A program made the translations under genes and the position numbers. 64,000 bases of DNA from Sulfobacillus sp. (lineage in GTDB: Bacteria > Bacillota > Sulfobacillia > Sulfobacillales > Sulfobacillaceae): assembly GCA_027343695.1 (NCBI GenBank), contig DAHWKJ010000030.1, forward strand, positions 56,650-120,649, given 5' to 3'. How positions within the stretch are numbered: position 1 is the first letter of the stretch; the number at the start of each line of letters is the position of its first letter. Shown in pieces: positions 21,083-30,408 of this stretch. The notes under the pieces are model-generated. The model saw nothing but the letters and a program-made list of their open reading frames with translations. It made no database searches and was not told where the DNA came from.

Positions 21083-21835
21083 TTACTGCACTAAGTGTAG
21101 AGGTTGCTGGAATATCCGGTGAGCTTGTGCCAATGAAATCATGTGGTCAGAGACCATGCTGGTTAACACTTCCCATTGGCGGGCCTTGGCCAACTTGTAG
21201 TGGGTTAGGGGGTCATAGGCGGATGGGGCTTGAGGCAGTCCGGCAAGCACCGTGGCCTCGGATGCCGTCAAGTTCGCCACGGAGCGATGAAAATAAACCT
21301 GGGCAGCTCGGGCCACCCCGTAGCTACCGTGCCCTAAATACACCTCATTGAGATACATATTGAGAATCTGCTGTTTACTATAGAGTGCTGTGACCATAAG
21401 GGATAACAAGATACCGGTGACCTTACGGGGAATGGTCTTTTTCGGAGAGAGCATGAGGTCCCTCACGAGTTGTTGAGTAATGGTGCTGCCTCCTTGCGCA
21501 AAGGTGAGAGTCCTGATGTCGACGAGAAGAGCCCGTCCGATGCCTTCGAAAGAGATTCCCCAGTTATGATAAAAGCTTCGATCCTCCGTCGCGATGAGCG
21601 CATGGGTAAGCCATGGGTTCGCCGCAGCCTTTTTGAGGTAGATGCCGTGGTGACTGGTCACCCGTTGATGGACCCGAGTTGGCAATGATTCCAAGGCAGA
21701 CCAATATCGCCAATAAAATAACGTCAATGCGACGAGTGCGACAAGGCATAGCCAGATAATGCTCCGGATTCTGCGGCTCCATACGTCATGAGTCGTGATC
21801 ATAGAGGCCGCCTCAATGGTAGAATAGCGGAGCAA
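21083..21835 (-). CDS. Monofunctional peptidoglycan glycosyltransferase (GT51)
   Basis: ATEDRSFYHNWGISFEGIGRAL, GGSTITQQLVRDLMLSPKKT, YLNEVYLGHGSYGVARAAQVYFHRSVANLTASEATVLAGLPQAPSAYDP. Confidence 0.92.
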   Translation of the reverse strand: MLRYSTIEAASMITTHDVWSRRIRSIIWLCLVALVALTLFYWRYWSALESLPTRVHQRVTSHHGIYLKKAAANPWLTHALIATEDRSFYHNWGISFEGIGRALLVDIRTLTFAQGGSTITQQLVRDLMLSPKKTIPRKVTGILLSLMVTALYSKQQILNMYLNEVYLGHGSYGVARAAQVYFHRSVANLTASEATVLAGLPQAPSAYDPLTHYKLAKARQWEVLTSMVSDHMISLAQAHRIFQQPLHLVQ

Positions 21836-22571
21836 TCCGCCAGTCTTCCTGACGGGCTTGAACCGGATCGTGTGAGAAAAAAGGTCGGGCTTTGGTGTCG
21901 TGGACGATGTCTAACAGTCGCGCCACGGAGGCCTTTGCCAAGTCGGGGTCGGTAGAGGCTCCGACGTGTTCGGGATCAAATTGCTCCCGAGTATAGACGG
22001 CATCACTGGTGATTAAAACGGGTCCGGTCGAGGTTTCAATGAATAAGGATTGGTGGCCGAGGGTATGACCGGGCGTGGATACAAGCGTGACTCCGGCTTC
22101 GACCACCGTGTCCCCATTGAGCAATGTGAGTTGCGTGCGGTCGATGGCGGATGCAGCCGGGTCTAGATATTGTGCCGGGTCCTTGGCCATTGCGTCCCAT
22201 TCCTGTTCTTGAATCATAAAGCGATGATGGGAGAACTGCTGATTGCCGCCTGCATGGTCGAAATGAAGGTGTGAATTTATCACCAGGTCAATGTCGTCCA
22301 GGGCAAAGCCTAGTCTCCCTAACTGGGAGGGGATCATGTCCTCGGGGGATAAATCCGGAACCAGCACTTGAGAAAATTCATCCCCCAATAGTTGCTGGGG
22401 GGATACCCGGCAACTATTGGAGCATCCGGTATCAAATAGCACGAGGCCGTTGGGAGTCTCTATCAAATACGCATAGACCGGGATAGCAAATCGATGACCT
22501 GGGGCGGTACTAGGATCCAGTACCGTGGCGTCCACATCAAATTTTCCGACCGGAAGGATCCAAAAACGCAT
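21813..22571 (-). CDS. Metallo-beta-lactamase-fold hydrolase, AiiA-like N-acyl-homoserine lactonase family
   Basis: LVLFDTGCS, SHLHFDHAGGN, VSTPGHTLGHQSL, LITSDAVYT; ATG 22571 after AAAGGACGG. Confidence 0.8.
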   Translation of the reverse strand: MRFWILPVGKFDVDATVLDPSTAPGHRFAIPVYAYLIETPNGLVLFDTGCSNSCRVSPQQLLGDEFSQVLVPDLSPEDMIPSQLGRLGFALDDIDLVINSHLHFDHAGGNQQFSHHRFMIQEQEWDAMAKDPAQYLDPAASAIDRTQLTLLNGDTVVEAGVTLVSTPGHTLGHQSLFIETSTGPVLITSDAVYTREQFDPEHVGASTDPDLAKASVARLLDIVHDTKARPFFSHDPVQARQEDWRIAPLFYH

Positions 22572-22810
22572 GGGTGTGCACCGTCCTTTACGACCGATAA
22601 GGTGGGCATGAGGGGCTGTCCAATCGTCTATATCCCCCGACGATATGCCTGTTATCCAAATCATAACATACTCTAGATTGCGTTGACTTTGGATTGTTTA
22701 CCGTCTCCTCGGTGTCTACCTAAGTGCATCCTTAGTTTACCGACTCTGGTAATGAGCTCAGAGGATGACGATGGAGTAAGAAGGCTACACTCCATTCGAG
22801 GTGATAGATT

Positions 22811-23806
22811 ATGACGCAACGTTGGAGGACTGCCGTAGGCTCGGCGTTAACTTTGGCGATTGCGGTGACCGGGTGTGGGTTCCATGCCAATGCCGCAGCT
22901 AAACCTAAGGCATCTACGGTGCCGTTGAGAGTTGTCGGGTTCTGGGCCAATGATGTCACGACTCCATTGACAGCCCTTTATAAATACCCCCATGCGATCT
23001 CGGAATTTTCACCGTTTTGGTATTCGGTAACCGCATCGGGCTCCTTAAAGAGCCACGTCGACGCGACCATTTTGTCTCAAGTGACCAAAGCGCACATCCC
23101 AGTGATGCCTTTAGTCAATGATGCGACGGGGATCCAAGCCTTTCTACCCTCTAAGACGACACGGACCGCCGCGGCGAGGGCTATTGCCGACATGGTGGGA
23201 ACCATGCATTTTCAGGGGGTAAATATTGACTTTGAGCCAACCCACACTCATTTGAGAACCGAACTGACCGCGTTTATGACCGAGTTGCGAGATTTCTTAC
23301 CTCGCACCGATAAAATTACGATGGATGTGGTTCCTCATTCCGGGGGCGCTTACCAGTATCCCCAACTAGAGCACGAGGTTAACCAGTTTATCCTCATGAG
23401 TTATGACGAGCATGCCGACGGATCGATGGCGGGGCCGGTGGCTGCAATGCCGTGGGTAAGCAATATCCTGGCCAGAATTCTAAAAACCGTTCCAGCGTCC
23501 CAGATAGATTTAGGGATTCCGGTCTATGGATATACCTGGCCGACCGGTAGCACACACGCCAAAACGGTGCCATACAATGCGGTGACCCCGACCATGACAC
23601 TGCACGCTAAGTGGAGTGGGCGCTACCAGGAAACCTATGCACATTTCTCCGGCCATACGGCATGGTGGGAAAGTCTGCAAGGGATGAACCAAAAAATTGC
23701 CTTAGCTAAGAAAGACCATCTGGCCGGAGTCGCGTTATGGCATATGGGGTATACCAACAACGCGGTGATGCAACTCCTCTTGCATACAATAGGTCGGCAA
23801 CCGTAA
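22811..23806 (+). CDS. Glycoside hydrolase family 18-like lipoprotein
   Basis: Lipobox-like AVTGC; FQGVNIDFEPT (DxxDxDxE-like), ILMSYDEH, GIPVYGYTWP, GVALWHMGY. Confidence 0.85.
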   Translation: MTQRWRTAVGSALTLAIAVTGCGFHANAAAKPKASTVPLRVVGFWANDVTTPLTALYKYPHAISEFSPFWYSVTASGSLKSHVDATILSQVTKAHIPVMPLVNDATGIQAFLPSKTTRTAAARAIADMVGTMHFQGVNIDFEPTHTHLRTELTAFMTELRDFLPRTDKITMDVVPHSGGAYQYPQLEHEVNQFILMSYDEHADGSMAGPVAAMPWVSNILARILKTVPASQIDLGIPVYGYTWPTGSTHAKTVPYNAVTPTMTLHAKWSGRYQETYAHFSGHTAWWESLQGMNQKIALAKKDHLAGVALWHMGYTNNAVMQLLLHTIGRQP

Positions 23807-23869
23807 GGAAACTCACACGGTTGCTTTTTCTTTATCCAATTAAGAGGAATCTCCTCCTCGTATGTCGAA

Positions 23870-24661
23870 ATGAGAGAACACAAGGAGGATGTTAATACCC
23901 GGATGGAACTTCAAGAACTTTGGCGCGTGATCCGTAAGCGTCTTAAAATGATCATTTTAATTACGGTGGTCGCAGTGGCGACTAGTGGAATTCTGAGCAA
24001 ATTTGTCCTACCCAAACAGTATGCAGGCACTGCAACCCTGATTGTGATTCCCCACAACTCCACCCAGAGCCTCTTAACATCTATGGTGACGGGTCAACAA
24101 TTAGTCGATACGTATGCCCAGTTGGTGGACTCGAGGGCAGTTGTCGGCGGCGTCATTCAAAGCCTGGGGCTTAATGTGACGGTTACGCATTTAACCAAAA
24201 TGATTACTGCGACACCGTTGACGAATACGGATTTACTGACAGTAACGGTCAAGGCGCCCTCTCCCTCATTTGCGGCGCGCGTGGCGAATGAAGTCGCCTT
24301 AAAGACGGTGGCTGAGGTAACCTTGGTTCAAGGCCAAAAGAACCTCGAGGTGGTTAATCCTGCCATCAATAGTCCGATCCCGGTCGGGCCTAAGACCAAG
24401 ATTAACGTGGCTATAGCCTTAGTCTTAGGACTAATGGTGAGCGCAGGACTAGCCTTTTTACTGGAATATCTAGACGACTCGGTGCGGTCTGAAGAGGATG
24501 TTAAACGCGTCTTTGATCTACCGCTTCTAACCGTGATTCCCTCGATTGGCGATGAATCCACGGTCAAGGGAGCCAAAGATCGACCCAAACGCGCCACCCG
24601 ATCGAAGGCCCGCGGTCAACGGACGGTGCGCTCAAACGGGCGATACGAAGGGAGATTGTAG
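23870..24661 (+). CDS. Wzz/YveK-like polysaccharide chain-length determinant
   Basis: ELWRVIRKRLKMIILITVVAVATSGILSKFVLPKQYAGTATLIV...LGLMVSAGLAFLLEYLDDSVRSEEDVKRVFDLPLLTVIP. Start uncertain (ATG 23903 possible). Confidence 0.88.
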   Translation: MREHKEDVNTRMELQELWRVIRKRLKMIILITVVAVATSGILSKFVLPKQYAGTATLIVIPHNSTQSLLTSMVTGQQLVDTYAQLVDSRAVVGGVIQSLGLNVTVTHLTKMITATPLTNTDLLTVTVKAPSPSFAARVANEVALKTVAEVTLVQGQKNLEVVNPAINSPIPVGPKTKINVAIALVLGLMVSAGLAFLLEYLDDSVRSEEDVKRVFDLPLLTVIPSIGDESTVKGAKDRPKRATRSKARGQRTVRSNGRYEGRL

Positions 24662-24665
24662 GCAC

Positions 24666-25364
24666 ATGCCCCTGGATTTATCTAATCTAATAGACCCTAA
24701 ATTGGTCGTTCTTACGGCGCCTCGATCATCGGCGGCTGAGCAGTATCGAGCTTTGCGGACCAACCTGGAGTTTCTTGGCGTGAATGGGCCTCTGACGAAA
24801 GTCATGGTAACGAGCGGCACGCCAGGTGCGGGTAAGAGTTTAACCTCCAGTAACTTAGCGATTTCATTAGCCCAAGCCGGCAAGAACACGCTATTAGTCG
24901 ATGCGGACTTAAGACGGCCCATGATTCATCATCTATTTGGCAATGGCAATTTGTCCGGTCTGACCACGGCTTTAACACGTCCGGAAGAATGGCATAAACA
25001 TGTGGTGCGGGGGCCGATTGGTGGACTGTCGCTGATGACTAGTGGCCCCATTCCGCCTAATCCTTCGGAGATGATGTCGTCACCGATTATGATGGAACTA
25101 TTGGTGCAACTGGGACAGGCGTACGATATGGTGGTGTTGGATACCCCGCCGGTCGTCTCGTTTACCGATGCCGTGGTATTAAGCCAAACCATGGACGGAG
25201 TAATTTTGGTGGTGAGAGCTGGGCACACCTCGCGTAAGATTGACTTGAAAGGTAAAGAGCGCTTGACGCAGGTCAATGCACGGATTCTTGGAATCGTGCT
25301 AAACGATATTGAGATGAACGATGAGGATTACAGCTATTATTATGGATACGGAGACCGGAAATAG
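24666..25364 (+). CDS. CpsD/YwqD-like tyrosine kinase of EPS biosynthesis
   Basis: EQYRALRTNLEFLG...TSGTPGAGKSLTSSNLAISLAQAGKNTLLVDADLRRP; C-terminal Tyr cluster DYSYYYGYGDRK. Confidence 0.93.
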   Translation: MPLDLSNLIDPKLVVLTAPRSSAAEQYRALRTNLEFLGVNGPLTKVMVTSGTPGAGKSLTSSNLAISLAQAGKNTLLVDADLRRPMIHHLFGNGNLSGLTTALTRPEEWHKHVVRGPIGGLSLMTSGPIPPNPSEMMSSPIMMELLVQLGQAYDMVVLDTPPVVSFTDAVVLSQTMDGVILVVRAGHTSRKIDLKGKERLTQVNARILGIVLNDIEMNDEDYSYYYGYGDRK

Positions 25365-26131
25365 TGATTGATTTACACGCCCACGTATTGACCGGAATCG
25401 ATGACGGACCTAAGACGGTGTCAGATACACTGGCAGTGATGCGGCAGGCGGCATCGGACGGCACGCATCAGCTAGTTGCGGTGGCCCACGCTAATGATGG
25501 TCACTTTGCCGTGAGTCGCGGGGATTATGACCGCGCTTTCGCGGACGCCGTTAGAGAAATTCAGATGGCGGAGATTGATGTACAACTGATTCCCGGCATG
25601 GAAGTTAGACTGGGTCCGAAAATGGCCGAGGGCTACCGGCAAGGGGATTTTCTGGCGATTGGCGATACGAAATATTTTTGTGTGGAATTGCCGCCAAATG
25701 ACTTTCCAGCGTATACGTTAGATGCGCTCTATGAATTGTCGCTCGAGGGATTACGGCTTCTAATCATTCACCCTGAGCGCAATCGTGGCATCCGTAAGCG
25801 GGCTGAATTAGCGGAGCGTCTCATCCGTATGGAAGCTTTGGGGGTAGCCTCCGGGGGCTCTATTTTGGGCCAATTTGGACCGGAAGCGGAAGCTTCAGCC
25901 TGGCAATTGATTGAGATGGGGTTTATTCAAGCGGTAGCGACGGATGGGCACTCGGTATCGAAGCGGCCGTTACGGCTATCGGCATATGAGCCAGTACTTA
26001 GCCGACGGTATGGGGAATCCGTTGCGATGTCGATGTTGAGGACGACGCCTGCCTTGGTTTTACAAGGCGCCCCAGTTGAACTGGTGCCGCATCCTCGGGT
26101 CGGCTGGCGTCGCTGGTTCGGATCCCGTTAG
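25364..26131 (+). CDS. CpsB/YwqE-like PHP-family tyrosine phosphatase
   Basis: GTG start; MIDLHAHVLTGIDDGPKTVSDTLAVMRQAASDG...LIPGMEVRL...LIIHPERNRGI...ATDGHSVSKRP. Confidence 0.88.
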   Translation: MIDLHAHVLTGIDDGPKTVSDTLAVMRQAASDGTHQLVAVAHANDGHFAVSRGDYDRAFADAVREIQMAEIDVQLIPGMEVRLGPKMAEGYRQGDFLAIGDTKYFCVELPPNDFPAYTLDALYELSLEGLRLLIIHPERNRGIRKRAELAERLIRMEALGVASGGSILGQFGPEAEASAWQLIEMGFIQAVATDGHSVSKRPLRLSAYEPVLSRRYGESVAMSMLRTTPALVLQGAPVELVPHPRVGWRRWFGSR

Positions 26132-26260
26132 GCTCTAGTCTTAAGACGACTACAGTGATGGCCTGAATTACGAGGATTTTAGAATCTTTTGTCGAAATAC
26201 CAGAATGAACCAGTTCAGCCGAGCTGGCGCGTTAGAGGAATGAACTGCGCAATGACTAAT

Positions 26261-26290
26261 TCCCGGCACCTTTGGTGCCGGGACTGTTTT
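26261..26290 (+). terminator. Intrinsic terminator after the Wzz-kinase-phosphatase genes
   Basis: TCCCGGCACC-ttt-GGTGCCGGGA, then ctgTTTTT. Confidence 0.85.
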
Positions 26291-26336
26291 TGCGGGCACC
26301 GGGTAATGCTATCGAGAGTTCGACCCGGGAGGCTCT

Positions 26337-27545
26337 ATGACAGCGCTGCGAAAATTTTTAAAGGACAACCTGGTGTTCGGTATCGCATCGTTATTATCCG
26401 GGTTGTTCAATTATTTGTATCACGTGGTCCTCGCTCATGTTTTAGGCCCTGCGCGCTATGGCGATCTGACTACGTTCCTTAACGTGACGGCCTTGATGGT
26501 GATTCCGGCATCGGTGGTTACTCTGGTCTATACGCGGCTTGGAAAGCGGCCACAACCCCAACAGGCACGACGTGAATCGCTTTATCTGTGGGGTGCTGCT
26601 GCTGCACTCTGGGGGCTTGTTTGGGCTTTCAACGGGCCGTGGGGCAGGATTCTGCATGTGTCGGGGCAACTTCTGGTGATTTATACCGCGGAAGTCTTAC
26701 CGAGTTTGGCATTGGCCGCGAACGTAGGAATATTGCAGCGTGCTCGATGGTATATCTTTGTGGGATTGCTGGGGGTAGTCAACACCGGGTTTCGGGTGGT
26801 GGCTGCGGCCGGGGCCGCGTGGAGCGGGTATCGTCTTACGGCAGTGGGTATTCTGGAGGGAGTGGCTGCATGGGTCACATGGGGTGGCAGTCGGTATCTA
26901 GCTTCAAGAGTGCATGAAACCGGAGAGACCACCGACGCCAAAGTGGTCTCGGGAACTGCGTTGGTGGGGATTATCGATGTACTGCTAGGGCTCGCCGATG
27001 GTCTACTGGCTAAGCATGCCTTAGCGGCTCGAGCCGCAGGACGCTACAGTGGGCTTTCTACTATCGGTCATAGCCTTCAGTTTATGTCCCAAAGTCTCGG
27101 TACCGTAATGCTGACCGCAATTATATCGGATTTATCTCATCGGCGACGATATCTCTGGATTACTATGGCGGTCTACGGTACCCTGGCAGGGATTGGGGAA
27201 GGGTTGTTCGTAACCCGGGGAACCTGGTTGGTTACGGCGATACTCGGACGGAGTTTTTTGCCGATCGTCAGATTTTTGCCGTATTATGGATGGGGGATGG
27301 TAGCTTTGGGGCTCAACAACATTGTCATGCTATATTCCGTAGCCTTAAAGCGGTGGGAAGTCCTTGCGGCATCTGGGCTAGGTCTCGTCTATTGGATTTG
27401 GCGGATGACGGGGCTTCATCAGTTTCGAGGATTTGTTCGCGTCACGGCACAAACTCAGGTAGCGATTACGCTTCTGGCGGTCGCCGTGATAGGAATCGGG
27501 GCTTTGGTACGAAGTCAACACATAAAGCGTTCGGGGCCCCTATAA
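26337..27545 (+). CDS. Polysaccharide flippase-like multi-pass membrane protein
   Basis: Polytopic; N-term DNLVFGIASLLSGLFNYLYHVVLAHVLGPARYGDLTTFLNVTALMVIPASVVTLV resembles Wzx/MATE-type transporters. Confidence 0.75.
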   Translation: MTALRKFLKDNLVFGIASLLSGLFNYLYHVVLAHVLGPARYGDLTTFLNVTALMVIPASVVTLVYTRLGKRPQPQQARRESLYLWGAAAALWGLVWAFNGPWGRILHVSGQLLVIYTAEVLPSLALAANVGILQRARWYIFVGLLGVVNTGFRVVAAAGAAWSGYRLTAVGILEGVAAWVTWGGSRYLASRVHETGETTDAKVVSGTALVGIIDVLLGLADGLLAKHALAARAAGRYSGLSTIGHSLQFMSQSLGTVMLTAIISDLSHRRRYLWITMAVYGTLAGIGEGLFVTRGTWLVTAILGRSFLPIVRFLPYYGWGMVALGLNNIVMLYSVALKRWEVLAASGLGLVYWIWRMTGLHQFRGFVRVTAQTQVAITLLAVAVIGIGALVRSQHIKRSGPL

Positions 27546-27570
27546 TTCGATAAAGAAGGCGGCGGTAACG

Positions 27571-29079
27571 ATGTTGACGGTGGGGTCGGCCTTATCCGGA
27601 TCTGCACGCCGAATGGGACTAAAAAAGGCGTTGATTTTTGGTGAACACGCGTTGACCTATCGGGAGTTGGATACACACGCCAATCAGATCGCCTGGGTAT
27701 TGCATCAGGAGGGTATTCAACCGGGGCAACGTGTGGCACTTCTTCTACCCAACGGATTGGAGATGGCTGAAATCTATTTCGGCGTCGCGAAGGCTGGCGT
27801 CGTGGGTGTACCCCTTAATTTACGCTGGGCACCGCCGGAGATTGCTTATGCAATCGCTAATGCGCAGATCTCTCTGATTATCGCGGACCCGGAGTTCGAG
27901 CCTATATTGAGTTCACTGCACTTGGATCAGGTAGCGGTGTTATATACCGGAAGTAAGGGCACTTGGACGGAGCGGGTGGCAAGGGCGCCGTCGACCGAGC
28001 CGAATTTTTATGAAGTGCAAGAGGACGATCCCTGGGTCCTAGTTTATACTTCTGGAACCACCGGGAAACCCAAGGGCGCGGTGCGCTCACATCGTGCCAA
28101 TATTATGATTGCACTGGCTCTGGCTTCCGAACTTGGCATTTCGTCGGAGCAAGTAGGGTTTGCAATTCTCCCGATGTTTCACGTCAATTCGATGTGGTTT
28201 GTTACCCTGTCGATGGCGATAGGAGCCACTTGTGTAATCTATCCGCATCGGACGTTTCACCCCCACCATGTCATTGAGCAGGTGAATCTTCATTCTGTGA
28301 ATTATGGCATGTTTGTGCCGAGCCTGCTTACGTTTCTTGCAGACGCGGTGGAATCGGGAAAGGTGCGTGCCGAAGGACTTGAAGTGATTATGACGGCGTC
28401 GGCGCCGTTAGACAGCACCCTTCGAGACCGGGTCATTCGCGGCTTTCCCGCAGCGCGGCTCTATGATATCTACGGCTCGACCGAATATGGTGCCGCGACT
28501 ATGGTGCGCCATTCTTTACATGGGCCCCTTGGCTCGGTCGGATACCCGACCATTGGCCAAGACATTAAAATTCTGGACGACGAATGCAGGCCAGTAGTTC
28601 CAGGTGCTATCGGCGAAGTATACGTTCGCGGCCCGTCGTTGATGACCGAGTATTGGGACAATCCTGAGGCGAACCAAAGTAGCTTCACTCCGGACGGCTT
28701 CCTTACGGTGGGCGATATGGGCTATATAGGGGATGATGGGCTCCTCTTTCTTGTTGATCGGAAACAAGACATGATGATTGTCGCGGGAGAAAATGTTTAT
28801 CCCACGGAAGTCGAAGACGTGCTTCTCCGACATCCGGATGTTGCCCTGGCCGCTGTATTTGGGGTACCCGATGCGAGGCGTGGCGAGCGGGTTCTTGCCT
28901 TAGTCACGGTGCGAGAGGGGCACACCCTGGACCTTGATGCCCTTACGGATCTGTGCCGGGATAACCTGGCGGATTATAAACGCCCATACCGGATTAAAAT
29001 TACGCCCAACTTGCCGATCGGTCCCTCGGGGAAAGTTGTCCGCCGATTAGCTAAGGAATCGTGGGGGCCTCTAGACTAA
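27571..29079 (+). CDS. AMP-dependent acyl-CoA synthetase/ligase
   Basis: VLVYTSGTTGKPKGAVRSH, YDIYGSTEYGAATM, DMGYIGDDGLLFLVDRKQDMMIVAGENVYPTEVEDVL, PSGKVVRR. Confidence 0.93.
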   Translation: MLTVGSALSGSARRMGLKKALIFGEHALTYRELDTHANQIAWVLHQEGIQPGQRVALLLPNGLEMAEIYFGVAKAGVVGVPLNLRWAPPEIAYAIANAQISLIIADPEFEPILSSLHLDQVAVLYTGSKGTWTERVARAPSTEPNFYEVQEDDPWVLVYTSGTTGKPKGAVRSHRANIMIALALASELGISSEQVGFAILPMFHVNSMWFVTLSMAIGATCVIYPHRTFHPHHVIEQVNLHSVNYGMFVPSLLTFLADAVESGKVRAEGLEVIMTASAPLDSTLRDRVIRGFPAARLYDIYGSTEYGAATMVRHSLHGPLGSVGYPTIGQDIKILDDECRPVVPGAIGEVYVRGPSLMTEYWDNPEANQSSFTPDGFLTVGDMGYIGDDGLLFLVDRKQDMMIVAGENVYPTEVEDVLLRHPDVALAAVFGVPDARRGERVLALVTVREGHTLDLDALTDLCRDNLADYKRPYRIKITPNLPIGPSGKVVRRLAKESWGPLD

Positions 29080-29134
29080 ATCCTCCACGAGATATAGTTC
29101 TGTTATCCCGTAGTGTATCGCGGTGTGACTGTAA

Positions 29135-29181
29135 CCTAAAGTCTCGTGCGTCCCTTTGGAGGGGCTGCATGAGGCTTTAGG
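29135..29181. other. Long imperfect hairpin between convergent genes
   Basis: CCTAAAGTCTCGTGCG ... CTGCATGAGGCTTTAGG, about 16 paired positions with some G-U; apical CCCT/AGGG inner stem. Confidence 0.5.
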
Positions 29182-29207
29182 CCCATCTGATCGGAGCGCT
29201 TTCCCCG

Positions 29208-30362
29208 TTAGAACACGAGTGCTTGGCTGAAGTCCTCCAGGATATCGGTAGAATCTTCCAAGCCTACGGATACCCGCACCACATCGCCGGTAATTTCCCG
29301 AATCCGGCGTTCCTCCGGTGTCAGGGCAGCATGGCAGTGCAGTTCGGGTAGCGACACGATGGTTTCGGTGCCGCCGAGCCCAGCTCCAATTCGTGCCCAT
29401 CGTAATCGTGACGCCATGACAGTCACCGCTTCGGAACTTTTTAAGCGGAATGTGACCATTTGCCCGAAACCACGTTCAGTCGTCATTGTGCGTTGGGCTA
29501 CTTCGTGACCGGGATGTCCTGGGAGACCTGGATAGTAGACGGTGGAGACCGCAGGATTGCCGGCCAGTGTTTGAGCTAGCTCATAGGCCGTGCGAGACGC
29601 ATGGCGCATTCGCACTGGGAGCGTCCGAAGCCCTCGATGTACGGTATACGCGTCATCGGGTGATAAAATGGCCCCCGCTGCATTTTGTATAAAGTACAAC
29701 CTTTCTGCTAAACCCGATTCGCGTGCCACGGCGAGCCCAGCGGTGACGTCAGAATGGCCCCCAATCATCTTGGTGCCTGAATGCAGCACCAAGTCTACTC
29801 CCATCCGTAAAGGATTTTGAAGGTAGGGAGTGATGAACGTGTTGTCAACCCAGACTTCTATCCCGTGGCGATGGGCCCAAGAAACTATGTTGGGGATGTC
29901 CGCAACGTGCAGAAATGGGTTTGAGAAGTTTTCTACGAGAAGGGCCTTCGTGTTGGGGCGTCTGACAGATTCCAAATGGGGCAACGAGTCGGTATTGGCA
30001 TAACTAGCGGCGATGCCAAAACGGCTGAAAACACCACGCAAGAGTCGTTGCGTGCCGCCCTGACAATCTTCTGAGACGATCACATGATCGCCACTCTTTA
30101 AAAGTAAGAAACTGGCGGTCAAGGCGGCCATGCCTGAAGCAAAGGCAAATCCTCGCACCCCGCCTTCGATGGACGCGATGGCGTTCTCGAGAGCATTTCG
30201 GGTTGGGTTTGCGGACCGCGCGTAGTCAAATGGGGGCGGGTTCCAAGGGTCCGCCTGATGGTAGGTGGTGGCTCGGTATATGGGTGGCACCACGGCTTGG
30301 CTGCTGGGGTCCAGTTGGTGAGCATGGACAAAATTGGTGTCAGAATTCGGTGTGGCTGGCAT
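29208..30362 (-). CDS. Cys/Met metabolism PLP-dependent enzyme (cystathionine gamma-synthase/lyase family)
   Basis: IYRATTYHQADP...YARSANPTRNALENAIASIEGG...LHSGTKMIGGHSDVTAG (PLP Lys). Confidence 0.92.
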   Translation of the reverse strand: MPATPNSDTNFVHAHQLDPSSQAVVPPIYRATTYHQADPWNPPPFDYARSANPTRNALENAIASIEGGVRGFAFASGMAALTASFLLLKSGDHVIVSEDCQGGTQRLLRGVFSRFGIAASYANTDSLPHLESVRRPNTKALLVENFSNPFLHVADIPNIVSWAHRHGIEVWVDNTFITPYLQNPLRMGVDLVLHSGTKMIGGHSDVTAGLAVARESGLAERLYFIQNAAGAILSPDDAYTVHRGLRTLPVRMRHASRTAYELAQTLAGNPAVSTVYYPGLPGHPGHEVAQRTMTTERGFGQMVTFRLKSSEAVTVMASRLRWARIGAGLGGTETIVSLPELHCHAALTPEERRIREITGDVVRVSVGLEDSTDILEDFSQALVF

Positions 30363-30408
30363 GGTAGTTCCTTCCCCTCATTCTTGTTGGAGACCCCGCA
30401 TGAGAGAC

